Shown: piece by piece, positions 1 to 9,664 of the stretch
Layout: the number at the start of each line of letters is the position of its first letter
Numbering within the stretch: position 1 is the stretch's first letter
NCBI RefSeq assembly: GCF_947493765.1
Contig: NZ_CANLSZ010000001.1
Coordinates: forward strand, 310,001 to 374,000
Direction of reading: 5' to 3'
Source: an uncultured Arthrobacter sp.
GTDB lineage: Bacteria > Actinomycetota > Actinomycetes > Actinomycetales > Micrococcaceae
Length of the DNA stretch: 64,000 nucleotides
Made by a program: the position numbers and the translations under genes
The notes under the pieces: model-generated
Database searches by the model: none
Seen by the model: only the letters and a program-made list of their open reading frames with translations
What the model was told of the DNA's origin: nothing

Positions 1-1135
1 CTGCGCGCTTCGACATCCGCACCGACGCGCCGTCCCTGACCAGATTCACCAGCTGACCGATCAGCACCTCGACGGCGTCGGGATCGTCTCCCAGTGCCGC
101 GGCTGCGGCCTTGAGCCGGGCGACGTACCCGTGGTGGTCCGCCCCCAGCATGATGATGTTGAGATCGAAGCCCCGACGACGCTTGTTGACGAAGTACCCG
201 ATATCGCCCGCGATGTACGCCGGGGAACCGTCGGACTTGATGACCACGCGGTCGCGATCGTCGCCGAAGTCCGTCGACCTCAGCCACCAGGCGCCGTCCT
301 CGAGGTACAGATTCCCGGAGGCCTTCAGCTGGTCCAGCAGTCCTTCCACGAAGTTGTCCTGGAACAGGGAGTGCTCGTGGAAGTAGACGTCGAAGTCGAC
401 GCCGAAGTCGTGCAGCGACGCCTTGATGTCACCGAACATCGCATCGACGCCCAGTGCGCGGAAGCGCTCGATGGCCTCGTCCCGCTCGAGATCCAGGATG
501 CCCGGTTCCGCCGCGAGGACCCGCTGGGCGATGTCGACGATGTACTGGCCCGCGTAGCCGTCCTCCGGTGCGCCCTGACCCGTCGCCGACGCGTACAGCG
601 AGCGCGCGAACCGTTCGGTCTGGGCGCCGTGGTCGTTGAAGTAGTACTCCCGCGTCACACTGGCACCCTGGGACTGGAGGATGCGGGCCAGGGCATCCCC
701 CACGGCCGCCCAGCGCGTGCCACCGATGTGGATGGGGCCGGTGGGGTTGGCGGAGACGAACTCCAGATTGATCTTCTGACCCGCGAGCGCGTCGTTCGTC
801 CCGTAGGCCGGGCCGGCCTCGACGATGGTGCGCGCGAGCTCGCCGGCGGCACCGACGTCGAGCGTGATGTTCAGGAAACCGGGGCCGGCGATGTCGACGC
901 TCTTGACGCCGTCGATCCCCGCCAGGCGAGCACTGAGCAGCTGCGCGAACTCGCGCGGATTCATCCCCGCCTTCTTGCCGAGCTGCAGGGCGATGTTCGT
1001 GGCCCAGTCGCCGTGCTCGCGATTCTTCGGTCGCTCCACGCGGACCTCCGAGGGCAGCTCGATGCTGATGTCGCCGGCGTCGACGGCGGCCCGGAGGCAT
1101 GCGGAGATGGCTGAGGAAAGTTCATCGGGAGTCAC
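1..1135 (-). CDS. argS: Arginyl-tRNA synthetase, N-terminal part (3' end outside window)
   Basis: Reverse-strand GTG at 1135; translation [67 protein letters not shown]...[24 protein letters not shown], with the class I HIGH-like motif of ArgRS. Missing from the ORF track because it runs off the edge. Confidence 0.95.
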   Translation of the reverse strand, partial: MTPDELSSAISACLRAAVDAGDISIELPSEVRVERPKNREHGDWATNIALQLGKKAGMNPREFAQLLSARLAGIDGVKSVDIAGPGFLNITLDVGAAGELARTIVEAGPAYGTNDALAGQKINLEFVSANPTGPIHIGGTRWAAVGDALARILQSQGASVTREYYFNDHGAQTERFARSLYASATGQGAPEDGYAGQYIVDIAQRVLAAEPGILDLERDEAIERFRALGVDAMFGDIKASLHDFGVDFDVYFHEHSLFQDNFVEGLLDQLKASGNLYLEDGAWWLRSTDFGDDRDRVVIKSDGSPAYIAGDIGYFVNKRRRGFDLNIIMLGADHHGYVARLKAAAAALGDDPDAVEVLIGQLVNLVRDGASVRMSKRA

Positions 1136-1339
1136 TCCTCCAGCATAGCGGCGCGGCTGCGCGGGGCCGGAGCGCGCGCCCTGCATGACGCACCTCCGGC
1201 TACCGTCCGGGACATCCTCAGGAACGAATGATGTCATGGGACTGTGGCACGACCTGCGCACGAGCACCAGAGCGTCCACGTCCCGCCGCGCGAACCACCG
1301 TCCGCCCGGGCCCGCCAGGTGATGTATCAGGAGCACCCC

Positions 1340-1891
1340 GTGACCAGAACACCCCCGACCGCCGTCCGTCCCGCAGCGCCGACCACGCCGACGTCCGTGT
1401 CGCAGTCCACGCCGCAGTCCGGCGCGCGCTTCCCGCACCACAGGCGCGCCCTCACGATGCTCGCCACCGTGTCGATCCTCGGGGCCGCAGGGTGCGCGGG
1501 AGCGGATGCTCCTGCCGACGACGCCGCCGATCCTGCCTCCGGGGCTCCTTCCGCCGACGCCCCGGCTGCGGCGAAACCCCCCGCCGCCGGACAGGTGTAC
1601 CAGGACGGCGAGTACCGCGAGACCGGCAACTACCAGTCCCCTGCCGGGCCCGAGGAGGTCGGCGTCACACTCACCCTCGAGTCGGACGTGGTGAGTGCCG
1701 TCGAGGTGGAGCCCATGCCGGACAATCCGACCACCAAGGTCTACCAGGAGCGGTTCGCCGGAGGAATCTCCGAGGCGATCGTCGGCAAGAAGCTCGACGA
1801 ACTCTCGGTGGACAGGGTGGCCGGTTCCTCCCTGACCAGTGGCGGCTTCAACGACGCCGCCGACAAGATCAAGAGCGAAGCCCGGCTCTAG
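1340..1891 (+). CDS. FMN-binding domain lipoprotein, predicted flavinylated
   Basis: GTG start after CAGGAG; N-terminus [20 protein letters not shown] (twin-Arg plus lipobox); C-terminal [16 protein letters not shown] resembles the FMN_bind flavinylation motif. Confidence 0.75.
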   Translation: MTRTPPTAVRPAAPTTPTSVSQSTPQSGARFPHHRRALTMLATVSILGAAGCAGADAPADDAADPASGAPSADAPAAAKPPAAGQVYQDGEYRETGNYQSPAGPEEVGVTLTLESDVVSAVEVEPMPDNPTTKVYQERFAGGISEAIVGKKLDELSVDRVAGSSLTSGGFNDAADKIKSEARL

Positions 1892-2758
1892 ATGTCTTCG
1901 GCCCACTCCTTTTGCTTCGTGGCGATCGGCACGAGCTGGCGCGTGGACAGCAGCATGCCCCTGCTGCCGGAGCAGCAGGCCGGACTCCTGCGCCTCGCCG
2001 AGAACTACGACGCGCTCTACTCCAGGTTCCGCGCCGATTCGGGCATCACCCGGCTGGCGGTTACCGGCGGATCGCTGCCGCTACCGCCGCATGGCGAGGC
2101 ACTGGGCCGGCTGCTGCGCTCGCTGCACGAGCTGACGGACGGCGCCGTGTCGCCGCTGATCGGTGAACGGCTCGCCGAGCAGGGGTACGACGCCGCGTAC
2201 TCCTTCGTCCCCACGATCGCGCCCTCCCCCGCCCGGAGTTGGGACGACGTCCTGGAATGGAGCGTGGACACGGTTACCGTGCGGGAACCGGCCCTGCTCG
2301 ACGTCGGAGCCGCCGGCAAGGGCCAGCTCGTGGATCTGATGTTCGAGTACCTCGTCGCCGAGGGCCACGACGACGTGGTCGTCGATGCGAGCGGGGACCT
2401 GCGGCGGAGCGGATCCGGCTCCATCACCGTGGCTCTCGAGCATCCCTACGACGCGTCGCTGGCGATCGGGACGGTGGAGCTCGGTAGCGGCGCCCTGTGC
2501 GCCTCGGCGTCGAACCGGCGTGTCTGGGGCGACGGGCTCCACCACATCGTCGATGCGCGGACGGGGAGCTGCGTGGACACCGTCGTCGCCACCTGGGTCC
2601 TCGCCGCCGATGCCATGACCGCCGACGGTCTGTGCACCGCCCTGTTCTTCGCGGACCCCGCCGAGCTCTCGCGGTCCTTCGACTTCGACTACGTCCTGGT
2701 GTACTCGGACGGACGCGCCCGCTTCTCCGCATCCCTCCAAGGAGCCCTGTTCCCATGA
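1892..2758 (+). CDS. ApbE-family FAD:protein FMN transferase
   Basis: ATG directly follows the upstream TAG; ApbE-like blocks ([52 protein letters not shown]). Confidence 0.88.
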   Translation: MSSAHSFCFVAIGTSWRVDSSMPLLPEQQAGLLRLAENYDALYSRFRADSGITRLAVTGGSLPLPPHGEALGRLLRSLHELTDGAVSPLIGERLAEQGYDAAYSFVPTIAPSPARSWDDVLEWSVDTVTVREPALLDVGAAGKGQLVDLMFEYLVAEGHDDVVVDASGDLRRSGSGSITVALEHPYDASLAIGTVELGSGALCASASNRRVWGDGLHHIVDARTGSCVDTVVATWVLAADAMTADGLCTALFFADPAELSRSFDFDYVLVYSDGRARFSASLQGALFP

Positions 2759-4266
2759 CCGCAGCACTGGACGCCCTGCTGGGACGACTGACCCTGTACC
2801 GGCTGATGCTCGCCCTGCTCCTGGTCCTCGCGGTCGAGGCATTTCTGCTCTCGGTCACGGGGCTGCTCGCCTACACGCCCGCAGAGCTCGCCGGTACCCT
2901 CGCGGCCGCGGTCGGGGGCACGTTCATCGGCACGCGTCTCATGGCCCTGATCCTGCGCCTGCGGCCTCACCAGGACTCCTCCCTCATCACGGGTCTGATC
3001 CTCTTCCTCATCATGTTCCCCTCGGACACCGCCGCCGGGCTGGGCGGCGTCCTCGCCGCAGGGGCTGCAGCGGGCACGTCGAAGTTCCTCCTGGCCTTCC
3101 GGGGCCGGCACATCGTCAACCCGGCCGCGATGGGCGCCGTCGTCGCGACCCTGTTCGGCGTGGGAGCGGCCGCCTGGTGGGTCGCCAACGCGTACATGCT
3201 GCCCGTCGTCGCGCTCGGAGCGTTCCTCATCCTCCACCGCATGCGGAAACTGTCCATGGGGGTGGTGTTCCTCGTCGTCGCCCTCGGTATCCTCGTCACG
3301 GATCTCGTCCTCGGAGGCATGGGGCTCGGGGCCGGTCTGCAGCTCGTGGTGACGTCGTACCCGGTCCTGTTCCTGCTCGGCTTCATGCTCACCGAGCCGC
3401 TCACGCTGCCGCCCCTGCGCCGGCAGCAATGGCTCTACGCTGCGATCGTGGCCGCCCTGTTCGCCCTGCAGCTCTCCGTCGGTCCGGTGTTCCTCGGCCC
3501 GGAGTACGCCCTGGTGATCGGCAATATGGTGGCCTTTTTCCTGGGCCAGCGCCGGAGTGTGCGGCTGGCCTTCTCCGGATCGCGGCAGCTCACCCGCACG
3601 AGCACGGAGCTCGTCTTCGACGCCGCTCGGCCCGTGCGGTTCAGGGCCGGCCAGTACATGGAGCTGGACCTGCCGCATCAGGGGGCGGACAGTCGCGGCA
3701 GTCGCCGGATCTTCAGCATCACCTCGGCACCCCAGCGAACCGATGCCGTGACATTCGGTCTGCGGACGTCGGAGTCCGGGAGTTCCTTCAAGAACGCGCT
3801 CCTGTCGCTGCCCGCGAGCGCCCGCGTGACCGGCACCGTCGTCGGCGGCGACTTCCTCCTGCCACGGGATGCGTCTGTGCCGCTGCTGCTCGCTGCCGGC
3901 GGTATCGGCGTGACCCCCTTCATCTCGCAACTCCGTGATCTGGCCGCCCGCGGGGAGGAGCGCGACGTCGTCCTGGTCTACGTGGTGCGGGACGATCAGG
4001 ACGTCGCGTTCCAGGACGAGCTGGTGGAGCTGGGGACCCGCGTGGTGCTGTTCAGTCCGGGTGGCCTCGGCGCTCCGGCTCTTCCACCGGCGTGGACGCG
4101 CGCCGGGGCGGAGCCGACCGCGGAGCTGCTCCTCGCCGCCGTGCCGGATCTGACGGAGCGAACGGTCCTGGTCTCGGGGGCACCGCACTTCATCCGCGAC
4201 CTCCGTCGCCTGCTCCGCGCCGCAGGCGTTTCGCGTGTGCGGACGGATGCCTTCCTGGGGTACTGA
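2755..4266 (+). CDS. NqrB/RnfD-like membrane domain fused to ferredoxin-NADP reductase-type FAD/NAD(P) domain
   Basis: ATGA overlap with apbE; N-terminal multi-TM RnfD/NqrB-like half, C-terminal FNR-like half (FRAGQYMELDL, RRIFSITSAP, LLAAGGIGVTPFISQL). Confidence 0.85.
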   Translation: MTAALDALLGRLTLYRLMLALLLVLAVEAFLLSVTGLLAYTPAELAGTLAAAVGGTFIGTRLMALILRLRPHQDSSLITGLILFLIMFPSDTAAGLGGVLAAGAAAGTSKFLLAFRGRHIVNPAAMGAVVATLFGVGAAAWWVANAYMLPVVALGAFLILHRMRKLSMGVVFLVVALGILVTDLVLGGMGLGAGLQLVVTSYPVLFLLGFMLTEPLTLPPLRRQQWLYAAIVAALFALQLSVGPVFLGPEYALVIGNMVAFFLGQRRSVRLAFSGSRQLTRTSTELVFDAARPVRFRAGQYMELDLPHQGADSRGSRRIFSITSAPQRTDAVTFGLRTSESGSSFKNALLSLPASARVTGTVVGGDFLLPRDASVPLLLAAGGIGVTPFISQLRDLAARGEERDVVLVYVVRDDQDVAFQDELVELGTRVVLFSPGGLGAPALPPAWTRAGAEPTAELLLAAVPDLTERTVLVSGAPHFIRDLRRLLRAAGVSRVRTDAFLGY

Positions 4267-4297
4267 GTACTGTGACTCTTCGCCAGCGCGGCGACGT

Positions 4298-4318
4298 CCT
4301 GTCGAGGAGATCGACAGG
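4298..4318 (+). terminator. Hairpin after NqrB-FNR gene
   Basis: CCTGTCGA-ggaga-TCGACAGG, 8-bp perfect stem, no T tract. Confidence 0.45.
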
Positions 4319-4391
4319 AAGTAGCCGTGGCTGGGTACCAGGATGGACTGCAAATGATGAAGACGGCGGCCAGCCCCTACTATGTGAAGCC

Positions 4392-4898
4392 ATGGAACTA
4401 CGGTGCCTTTCCGAACGGGATATGCCCCAGGCGCTCCTCGCCCATCAGGAACTCGCAGCAGAGGAATTCGACTTCCTTCCGGGCTACGATCCCGGGACCG
4501 AGTGGAAGGATTTTCTCGAGCTCGTAGAAGCCGCTCGCCAGGGCCGACGTCTTCCTGCCAGCCACGTCGCCGCCACATTTCTCATTGCTGAAGCCGAGAA
4601 CCACATTGTAGGACGGGTGACAATTCGCCATCGTCTGACGCCGTTCCTGCGGACCGTCGGCGGACACATCGGCTATGTCGTCCGACCCGGGTTCAGGAGA
4701 CGTGGGTACGCACAGCAAATGCTGGGGCTCGCCCTGATCGAAGCGAAGCGACTGCGCATCGATCAGGCCTTGCTGACATGCGATGCGCACAACGATGCGT
4801 CCAGAACCGTCATTGAGAAGTGCGGAGGGGTCCTCGAAGCACCACTGGAGACTGACGCTGCTATGACAATGAAGCTTCGCTACTGGATCGACACATAG
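4392..4898 (+). CDS. GNAT family N-acetyltransferase
   Basis: MELRCLSERDMPQALLAHQEL...GHIGYVVRPGFRRRGYAQQMLGLALIEAKRL; start chosen inside the longer ORF 4092..4898. Confidence 0.85.
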   Translation: MELRCLSERDMPQALLAHQELAAEEFDFLPGYDPGTEWKDFLELVEAARQGRRLPASHVAATFLIAEAENHIVGRVTIRHRLTPFLRTVGGHIGYVVRPGFRRRGYAQQMLGLALIEAKRLRIDQALLTCDAHNDASRTVIEKCGGVLEAPLETDAAMTMKLRYWIDT

Positions 4899-5058
4899 GC
4901 CTTGCTGCCGGCGCGCGTACTGACGCACTCCGTCAAAGGCTGCCTCCGGCGTCGGGCTCACCTCTTCCTGCAGGATCGGCTGCCTGCCGTTTTCCCACCC
5001 ATGCGGCACCTGCTAAGCTCGACGAGTCCCATTCGGGCACGGGATCGATCCCGTCCCC

Positions 5059-5131
5059 GCCTTCGTAGCTCAGGGGATAGAGCGTCTGCCTCCGGAGCAG
5101 AAGGTCGTAGGTTCGAATCCTATCGAGGGCA
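5059..5131 (+). tRNA. tRNA-Arg (anticodon CCG)
   Basis: GCCTTCGTAGCTCAGGGGATAGAGCGTCTGCCTCCGGAGCAGAAGGTCGTAGGTTCGAATCCTATCGAGGGCA; 7-bp acceptor stem, T-loop GGTTCGAATCC, loop CTCCGGA. Confidence 0.95.
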
Positions 5132-5149
5132 CACAACGACTCAGAGTTC

Positions 5150-5188
5150 ACCGCCGTCGGCCCTTGGGCAGACGGCGGTTCTGTTTTC
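5150..5188 (+). terminator. Terminator after tRNA-Arg
   Basis: ACCGCCGTC ... GACGGCGGT followed by TCTGTTTT. Confidence 0.6.
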
Positions 5189-5204
5189 CCGGCTGGTTCC
5201 CCCC

Positions 5205-5283
5205 GTCGATCCCATTTTTCGCCGGTGGAAGTAGGGCAGGAACCGTCGTTCCCGGCGGCAGCTGCCTGAAGAGTGGGATCGAC
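5205..5283. repeat. GATCCCAC-family intergenic repeat, locus A (2 half-units)
   Basis: Outer 10-bp inverted repeat GTCGATCCCA...TGGGATCGAC; internal GTTCCC lies 40 bp after the first GATCCC; 3' half AGCTGCCTGAAGAGTGGGATCGAC resembles units at 11.9 kb. Confidence 0.75.
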
Positions 5284-5422
5284 AATCTGAGTCTGACGCC
5301 GTGAACCACCACTCCCGGACCTTCCAGCAGGATGGCGGGCACCGACGACCCGCTGAGGCGATGCTGCGTCGCGCTGGGGATCCTGCGCGGTATACAGACA
5401 TGGGGCAGGTAGCATCGGGCCC

Positions 5423-6685
5423 ATGAATCGGGGGACAGCAGCAGGCCGCACGCGATTGGGCTCGGCCCTGGCAGCAGCAGGGCTGACGAACGGGCCGATC
5501 GAGCTCCTCGACTTCCTCATCCCGCTCTGGGCCGGCATAGCCCTGCACGCCACTCCTGCCCAGGTGGGGTTCCTCGTCGCCGTCGAGCTCATCGTCTCCT
5601 TCTTCACCCGTCCGGTTGCGGGATACCTGGCCGACACCAGGAAGCGCGAAGTCGTCGCGGCCCTCGGCGCCCTCCTCTACGGGCTCTCGTGCCTGGGTTA
5701 TGCCCTGGCCGGGTCACTGTCGGTCGCCTATGGTGCAGCGGTGGTGGGCGGCCTGGGCGGTGCACTCCTCTGGGTGGCGCTCCGCGCCATGGTCGGGGAG
5801 CAGCTTCGATCGGATTCAGGAGTCTTCGCCCGCTTGATGTCCGTACAGGAAACCGGTGTGTGGATCGCTTTCGTCGCCGGTCTCCTGCTGCTGGGTCAGT
5901 TCGATTCGTTCCCACTGGTCTTCCGGGCCTGCGCCGGGGCATGCCTGATCGGCGCACTGATCCTGTTCCTCAGCCCAACCACGCCGACTGCACACCCCGC
6001 GCTTCAAGCCGACGGAACGGTCAACGACCACGAGGGTTCTCGGATCCCGGCACCGCCGGTCACCCGCAGCGCACGGGTCATGGTGCAGTCGCTGCGCCCG
6101 ATGCTCATCGCCACCGTGGTGACAGCGTTGGCCGAGACCATGGTCGCGATCCTGCTGCTCCTGCGTCTTCAGCGCGACCTGGATCTGGACGTCATCGAGA
6201 TCGCCTATGTCTTCCTTCCGGGGGCCATCGCCCTGGGAGTCCTCCCGCCGGTCCTCCACACCCTCGTCCTGCGGATCGGGCGCCGCAGAGCGATGGCCGC
6301 TGGTTCGGTCCTCAGCGGACTTTTCGCCATCTCCCTTGCCTATGCGGCCGGACCTGTGGTCGTAGCGGCCCTGTGGGTCCTGTGCGGCGTGGCCTGGGCG
6401 ATGGTGATACCGATAGAACAGGCCGTCGTGACCGAGAAGTACCCACTCCAGCTCGGGGCGGCGATGGGAATCTACACCGCCACGACGCTCATCGGCGCAG
6501 CGATAGGAGCATCGCTCGCGGGAATCCTGTACGACGTCGTGCCGTGGCCCGTCACCTGCATGGTGGCGGGCGCCATCATCCTCTCGGGCGCCGTCCTGGG
6601 TCCGTGGGCCATCACCAGACTCGGCGTCGCGGACAAACCAGCACCGAGCACTCCCGAGCCTCGGCCCACCGGTCCCGTCGCGTAA
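5423..6685 (+). CDS. MFS transporter
   Basis: About 12 hydrophobic segments; MFS-like GYLADTRKREVVAALGALLYG loop. Confidence 0.85.
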   Translation: MNRGTAAGRTRLGSALAAAGLTNGPIELLDFLIPLWAGIALHATPAQVGFLVAVELIVSFFTRPVAGYLADTRKREVVAALGALLYGLSCLGYALAGSLSVAYGAAVVGGLGGALLWVALRAMVGEQLRSDSGVFARLMSVQETGVWIAFVAGLLLLGQFDSFPLVFRACAGACLIGALILFLSPTTPTAHPALQADGTVNDHEGSRIPAPPVTRSARVMVQSLRPMLIATVVTALAETMVAILLLLRLQRDLDLDVIEIAYVFLPGAIALGVLPPVLHTLVLRIGRRRAMAAGSVLSGLFAISLAYAAGPVVVAALWVLCGVAWAMVIPIEQAVVTEKYPLQLGAAMGIYTATTLIGAAIGASLAGILYDVVPWPVTCMVAGAIILSGAVLGPWAITRLGVADKPAPSTPEPRPTGPVA

Positions 6686-6736
6686 GGGCGGTGGTCAGCC
6701 GACTGACTGCTGTAGCTCTAGTCCTGATCGCGCCGG

Positions 6737-6760
6737 TGCTCTCCGCAACGGGAGAGCACC
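6737..6760. terminator. Hairpin downstream of MFS gene
   Basis: GTGCTCTCC-gcaacg-GGAGAGCAC. Confidence 0.5.
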
Positions 6761-6982
6761 CGACCGAGCCAATGGGATCCGACTAGAATCCCGTGCTCTC
6801 CAATCGTTCGTGGGAGATCCGCTCCCGCAGGTCGTCGTCGTTCTGCCGGGTTAGATTGGGGTGACCATCGCCGCAGTAGATGGGCTCGAGATCGAGTCGT
6901 GAACGGGGCCGGTGCCACTCAACGCGTTGCTGCGATGGCTCGCCGTCGCACACGCACCAAGTAGTAGAAGGAGAGGCGTTCA

Positions 6983-7717
6983 ATGGACGACTTCATTACA
7001 GGAGGAGACTCTGGTCTGGTCATCGACTGGACCGAGATGCCGACCTACAACACCATCATGGCGATCGCCGCTGGTGCTGGTCTCATCTTCATCGTGATGA
7101 TCGGACGCGCACTGACCCGCAATGAGCGTTTCAAGCCCGAGGGCTGGGCCCTGACGGCTGGCGTGCTCGGTTTCCTGTTGACCACGACCGGCCTGCACAT
7201 GACCCTGACCTGGCCATTCGCGCGCTACTTCCCCTTCGACAACATTGTCTTCGGCGAGCCCAGCCTCGCCTTCGGGGTGCTGCTGCTGGCAACCGCCCTG
7301 TACCTCTGGAAGCGAGGCGGCCAGATCACCGAGGCCGAGGACCAGGCTGCAGAAGCCGCGAGCGTCGCTCGTCCGCTGGGGATCTTCGTCGTCGGCCTGG
7401 GCCTGGCTCTGTTCGGGATCGCCGCGGCGGGTCTCATCTTCCAGCTGTTCGCGGCCCCTCCTGAGGAGCCCGTCGCCGGGGTCTTCGCTGCCTACCCGAT
7501 GGTCGAAGCAGTCTTCATCTCCGGGCTCTTCGCGCTCATCGGATTAGGCGCGGTGCTGTTCCCCCTCGCGCTCAACACGTTCTCGTCCCACGGGAAGCTG
7601 ACGCCCCTCGTCCGCACTGTCGGGATTCTCTGGCTTGTGACGGGAATTGTCTTCCTGCTCTTCGGAGCAATGAACTTTTACACGCATATCGGCCTGATCG
7701 TCAATACCATGCAGTAG
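6983..7717 (+). CDS. Integral membrane protein, DUF981-like
   Basis: MDDFITGGDSGLVIDWTEMPTYNTIMAIAAGAGLIFIVMIGRAL..., several TM segments; SD AGAAGGAGAG upstream. Family name from memory. Confidence 0.65.
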   Translation: MDDFITGGDSGLVIDWTEMPTYNTIMAIAAGAGLIFIVMIGRALTRNERFKPEGWALTAGVLGFLLTTTGLHMTLTWPFARYFPFDNIVFGEPSLAFGVLLLATALYLWKRGGQITEAEDQAAEAASVARPLGIFVVGLGLALFGIAAAGLIFQLFAAPPEEPVAGVFAAYPMVEAVFISGLFALIGLGAVLFPLALNTFSSHGKLTPLVRTVGILWLVTGIVFLLFGAMNFYTHIGLIVNTMQ

Positions 7718-7768
7718 CCAGCTGTCCCTGTCAGTTCTGCCGGTAGTGGGCGGGAATCGACAGCCGTC

Positions 7769-8104
7769 CTACTCGTCGGGATGCGCGTCCGTCCTCTCGA
7801 CGTCGTCACGACCCGGCATGATCACGCCGCCCAGTGCTTCGACCGATTTGAGCAGGACCTTCGTCAGTTCCGCGTGGGGCTCGGGCACTTCGTCCGCCTC
7901 GTACTCGAACCGAATGGGCTGAGTGGGGGCCAGCCAGACGCTCATGGCAGCACGTCGCCCGTCGATCTGCCCCGAGGACCTGAGGAACAGGCCCTTGCCC
8001 GCGCGAAAGGTCATGATGATCACCGCTTGCATGGAACGCGTCAGGTTGTCCGGCATGTCAAACACCAGGTCTGTCTGGTATCCACCGATTCGTATCGCAC
8101 CCAT
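7769..8104 (-). CDS. Hypothetical protein
   Basis: MGAIRIGGYQTDLVFDMPDNLTRSMQAVIIMTFRAGKGLFLRSS...; ordinary coding-like composition. Confidence 0.6.
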   Translation of the reverse strand: MGAIRIGGYQTDLVFDMPDNLTRSMQAVIIMTFRAGKGLFLRSSGQIDGRRAAMSVWLAPTQPIRFEYEADEVPEPHAELTKVLLKSVEALGGVIMPGRDDVERTDAHPDE

Positions 8105-8182
8105 AACAGCGTCCTCCCGTTAGCCCGTTACCTGCGTACGCCGAGAGTAGGCGGTTCTCGAGGTGAGCGGGAGTGCATCGAT

Positions 8183-8216
8183 CACCGTCCACCGTCCACC
8201 GTCCACCGTCCACCGG
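8183..8216 (+). repeat. 7-bp tandem repeat (CACCGTC)n
   Basis: CACCGTC x4 plus a partial fifth unit, ending about 14 bp before the GNAT start codon. Confidence 0.9.
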
Positions 8217-8230
8217 GCAGACTGATCGGT

Positions 8231-8758
8231 ATGAGCACCACCGGAAGTCCCTCCCCCGTCCTCCGCAGCGGTCCCATCGAGCTGCGGCCCTACACGGAGA
8301 CGGACGAAGAAGCCTTCGTCGCCCTGTTCCAGGATCCCGAGGTCGTCCGGTACGTCGGCGACGGCCTGGAGACCGAGGAAGCCGATCGCGCTCTATTCCA
8401 CCGCGTCTTCTCCGAGGTGTATCCCGTGGACAAGTTCGCAGTATGGGCTGTGCTCGCCGAGGGCTCCGTCGTCGGACACGCTGAACTCAAGCCGTCACCT
8501 CGCGACGACGTCGACGGCTGGGAGCTCGTCTATGCGATCCGGCGCTCCCATTGGCGCAGGGGCTACGGTCGCCTCGTGGCATCGCTTGTCATCCGCTACG
8601 GGTTCGACGAACTCCGACTGCCGATGGTGTTCGCGACCGTCGACCTGGAGAACACGGCTTCGCTGGCGTTGCTGAAGGGCCTCGGCTTCGCGCAGGTCGG
8701 GGAGACTGTCGACAACGGGCAGCGGATCGCGGTCCTGTCGATACAGGCGCCTGAGTGA
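8231..8758 (+). CDS. GNAT family N-acetyltransferase (RimJ/RimL-like)
   Basis: MSTTGSPSPVLRSGPIELRPYTETDEEAFVALFQDPEVVRYVGDG...RRSHWRRGYGRLVASLVIRYGFDELRL. Confidence 0.88.
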   Translation: MSTTGSPSPVLRSGPIELRPYTETDEEAFVALFQDPEVVRYVGDGLETEEADRALFHRVFSEVYPVDKFAVWAVLAEGSVVGHAELKPSPRDDVDGWELVYAIRRSHWRRGYGRLVASLVIRYGFDELRLPMVFATVDLENTASLALLKGLGFAQVGETVDNGQRIAVLSIQAPE

Positions 8759-8829
8759 GAGCTGGAGCGCGAAGCGCGGTCGATGATCAAGGGGACAGGC
8801 CGCCGTCGTCGCGGCACACTCTCCCTGTT

Positions 8830-9342
8830 TCACTCCACTGCGTACTTGAATCCGCGATGTGAGCCGACGAATCCCAGGCGCTCGTAGAAGCGATGGGCGT
8901 CCTGCCGTGCCTCGTCGGAGGTGAGCTGTACCAGCCGTGCCCCGACCGAGAGGGCAGCGCTTTCCATGACCCACCGCAGCATCGCTGAGCCGATGCCACT
9001 CGATCTGTTGCCGCTGCTGACGCGGACTGCTTCGACCAGCAAGCGGGTCGAGCCGCCCCGCGCCAATCCAGGAATCCGCGTCAGTTGCATCATGGCCAGT
9101 GGTTCGTGCTCGGCGCCACTTACCACGAGCAGGTCGTTGGAGGGGTCCGCGACAATCGCCCTGAGAGCAATTCCGTAGGCGTCAGCATCTGCATCAGCAG
9201 CGTTGTCACCCCGTGTCGCACTGATCGGGTCGTCCGCGAGCAGGAGCCTCAGCGCGTCGAGGTCGTCAGGGGTAGCCCTGCGTAGAGTGAGGTCCTGGTC
9301 CTTGACATGGAGGGGAACCGGAAGGTTCAGCGACTGAATCAC
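8830..9342 (-). CDS. GNAT family N-acetyltransferase
   Basis: VIQSLNLPVPLHVKDQDLTLRRATPDDLDALRLLL...GIGSAMLRWVMESAALSVGARLVQLTSDEARQDAHRFYERLGF; GTG 9342 chosen inside ORF 8830..9402. Confidence 0.85.
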   Translation of the reverse strand: MIQSLNLPVPLHVKDQDLTLRRATPDDLDALRLLLADDPISATRGDNAADADADAYGIALRAIVADPSNDLLVVSGAEHEPLAMMQLTRIPGLARGGSTRLLVEAVRVSSGNRSSGIGSAMLRWVMESAALSVGARLVQLTSDEARQDAHRFYERLGFVGSHRGFKYAVE

Positions 9343-9664
9343 TCCTGAAGTGTCCCACTCACCATCGGCAGTGTTCGGCTGCACGGTCGAGCCAGTGCGC
9401 AAGGACGCTTTCGCGCTCGTATGGGTTCAGATCGACGCCCCACGGCAACGGTCACGTCTTCTGGCGAACCGTGGAAGCGCCACGCGCTCTGACGTCGTCG
9501 ACGGGGTGATCCCTGGGCAGATTGAACATTTCGACGAGCCGGTCGATGAGGAACCGATCATTAACGACGCCGACGACACCGCGTCGAGCAACAGGGTGCA
9601 GGAAGTCGTCGACGCAATTCGGTGCCGACGCAGTCACTGATCAACCGGCGCGTCCAAGAGTAGT

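Noticed and set aside
131-1114. 327-aa plus-strand ORF and other ORFs at 429..1100
   Set aside because: Antisense shadow of argS; the reverse strand encodes clear ArgRS sequence.
2689-4578. 629-aa minus-strand ORF
   Set aside because: Highly repetitive E/R/G/Q-rich antisense of the NqrB-FNR gene, typical high-GC shadow ORF.
4398-5009. 203-aa minus-strand ORF opposite the GNAT gene
   Set aside because: The plus strand encodes an unmistakable GNAT; the reverse ORF is its antisense.
5059-5131. tRNA-Arg as attachment site of an integrated element
   Set aside because: No integrase gene and no second copy of the tRNA 3' end seen in the window; kept only as a general accessory-region note.
8172-8484. 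ORF 8173..8484 translating the CACCGTC repeat (MHRSPSTVHRPPSTGQ...)
   Set aside because: Alternative frame to the GNAT gene at 8231 with Arg-rich shadow composition.
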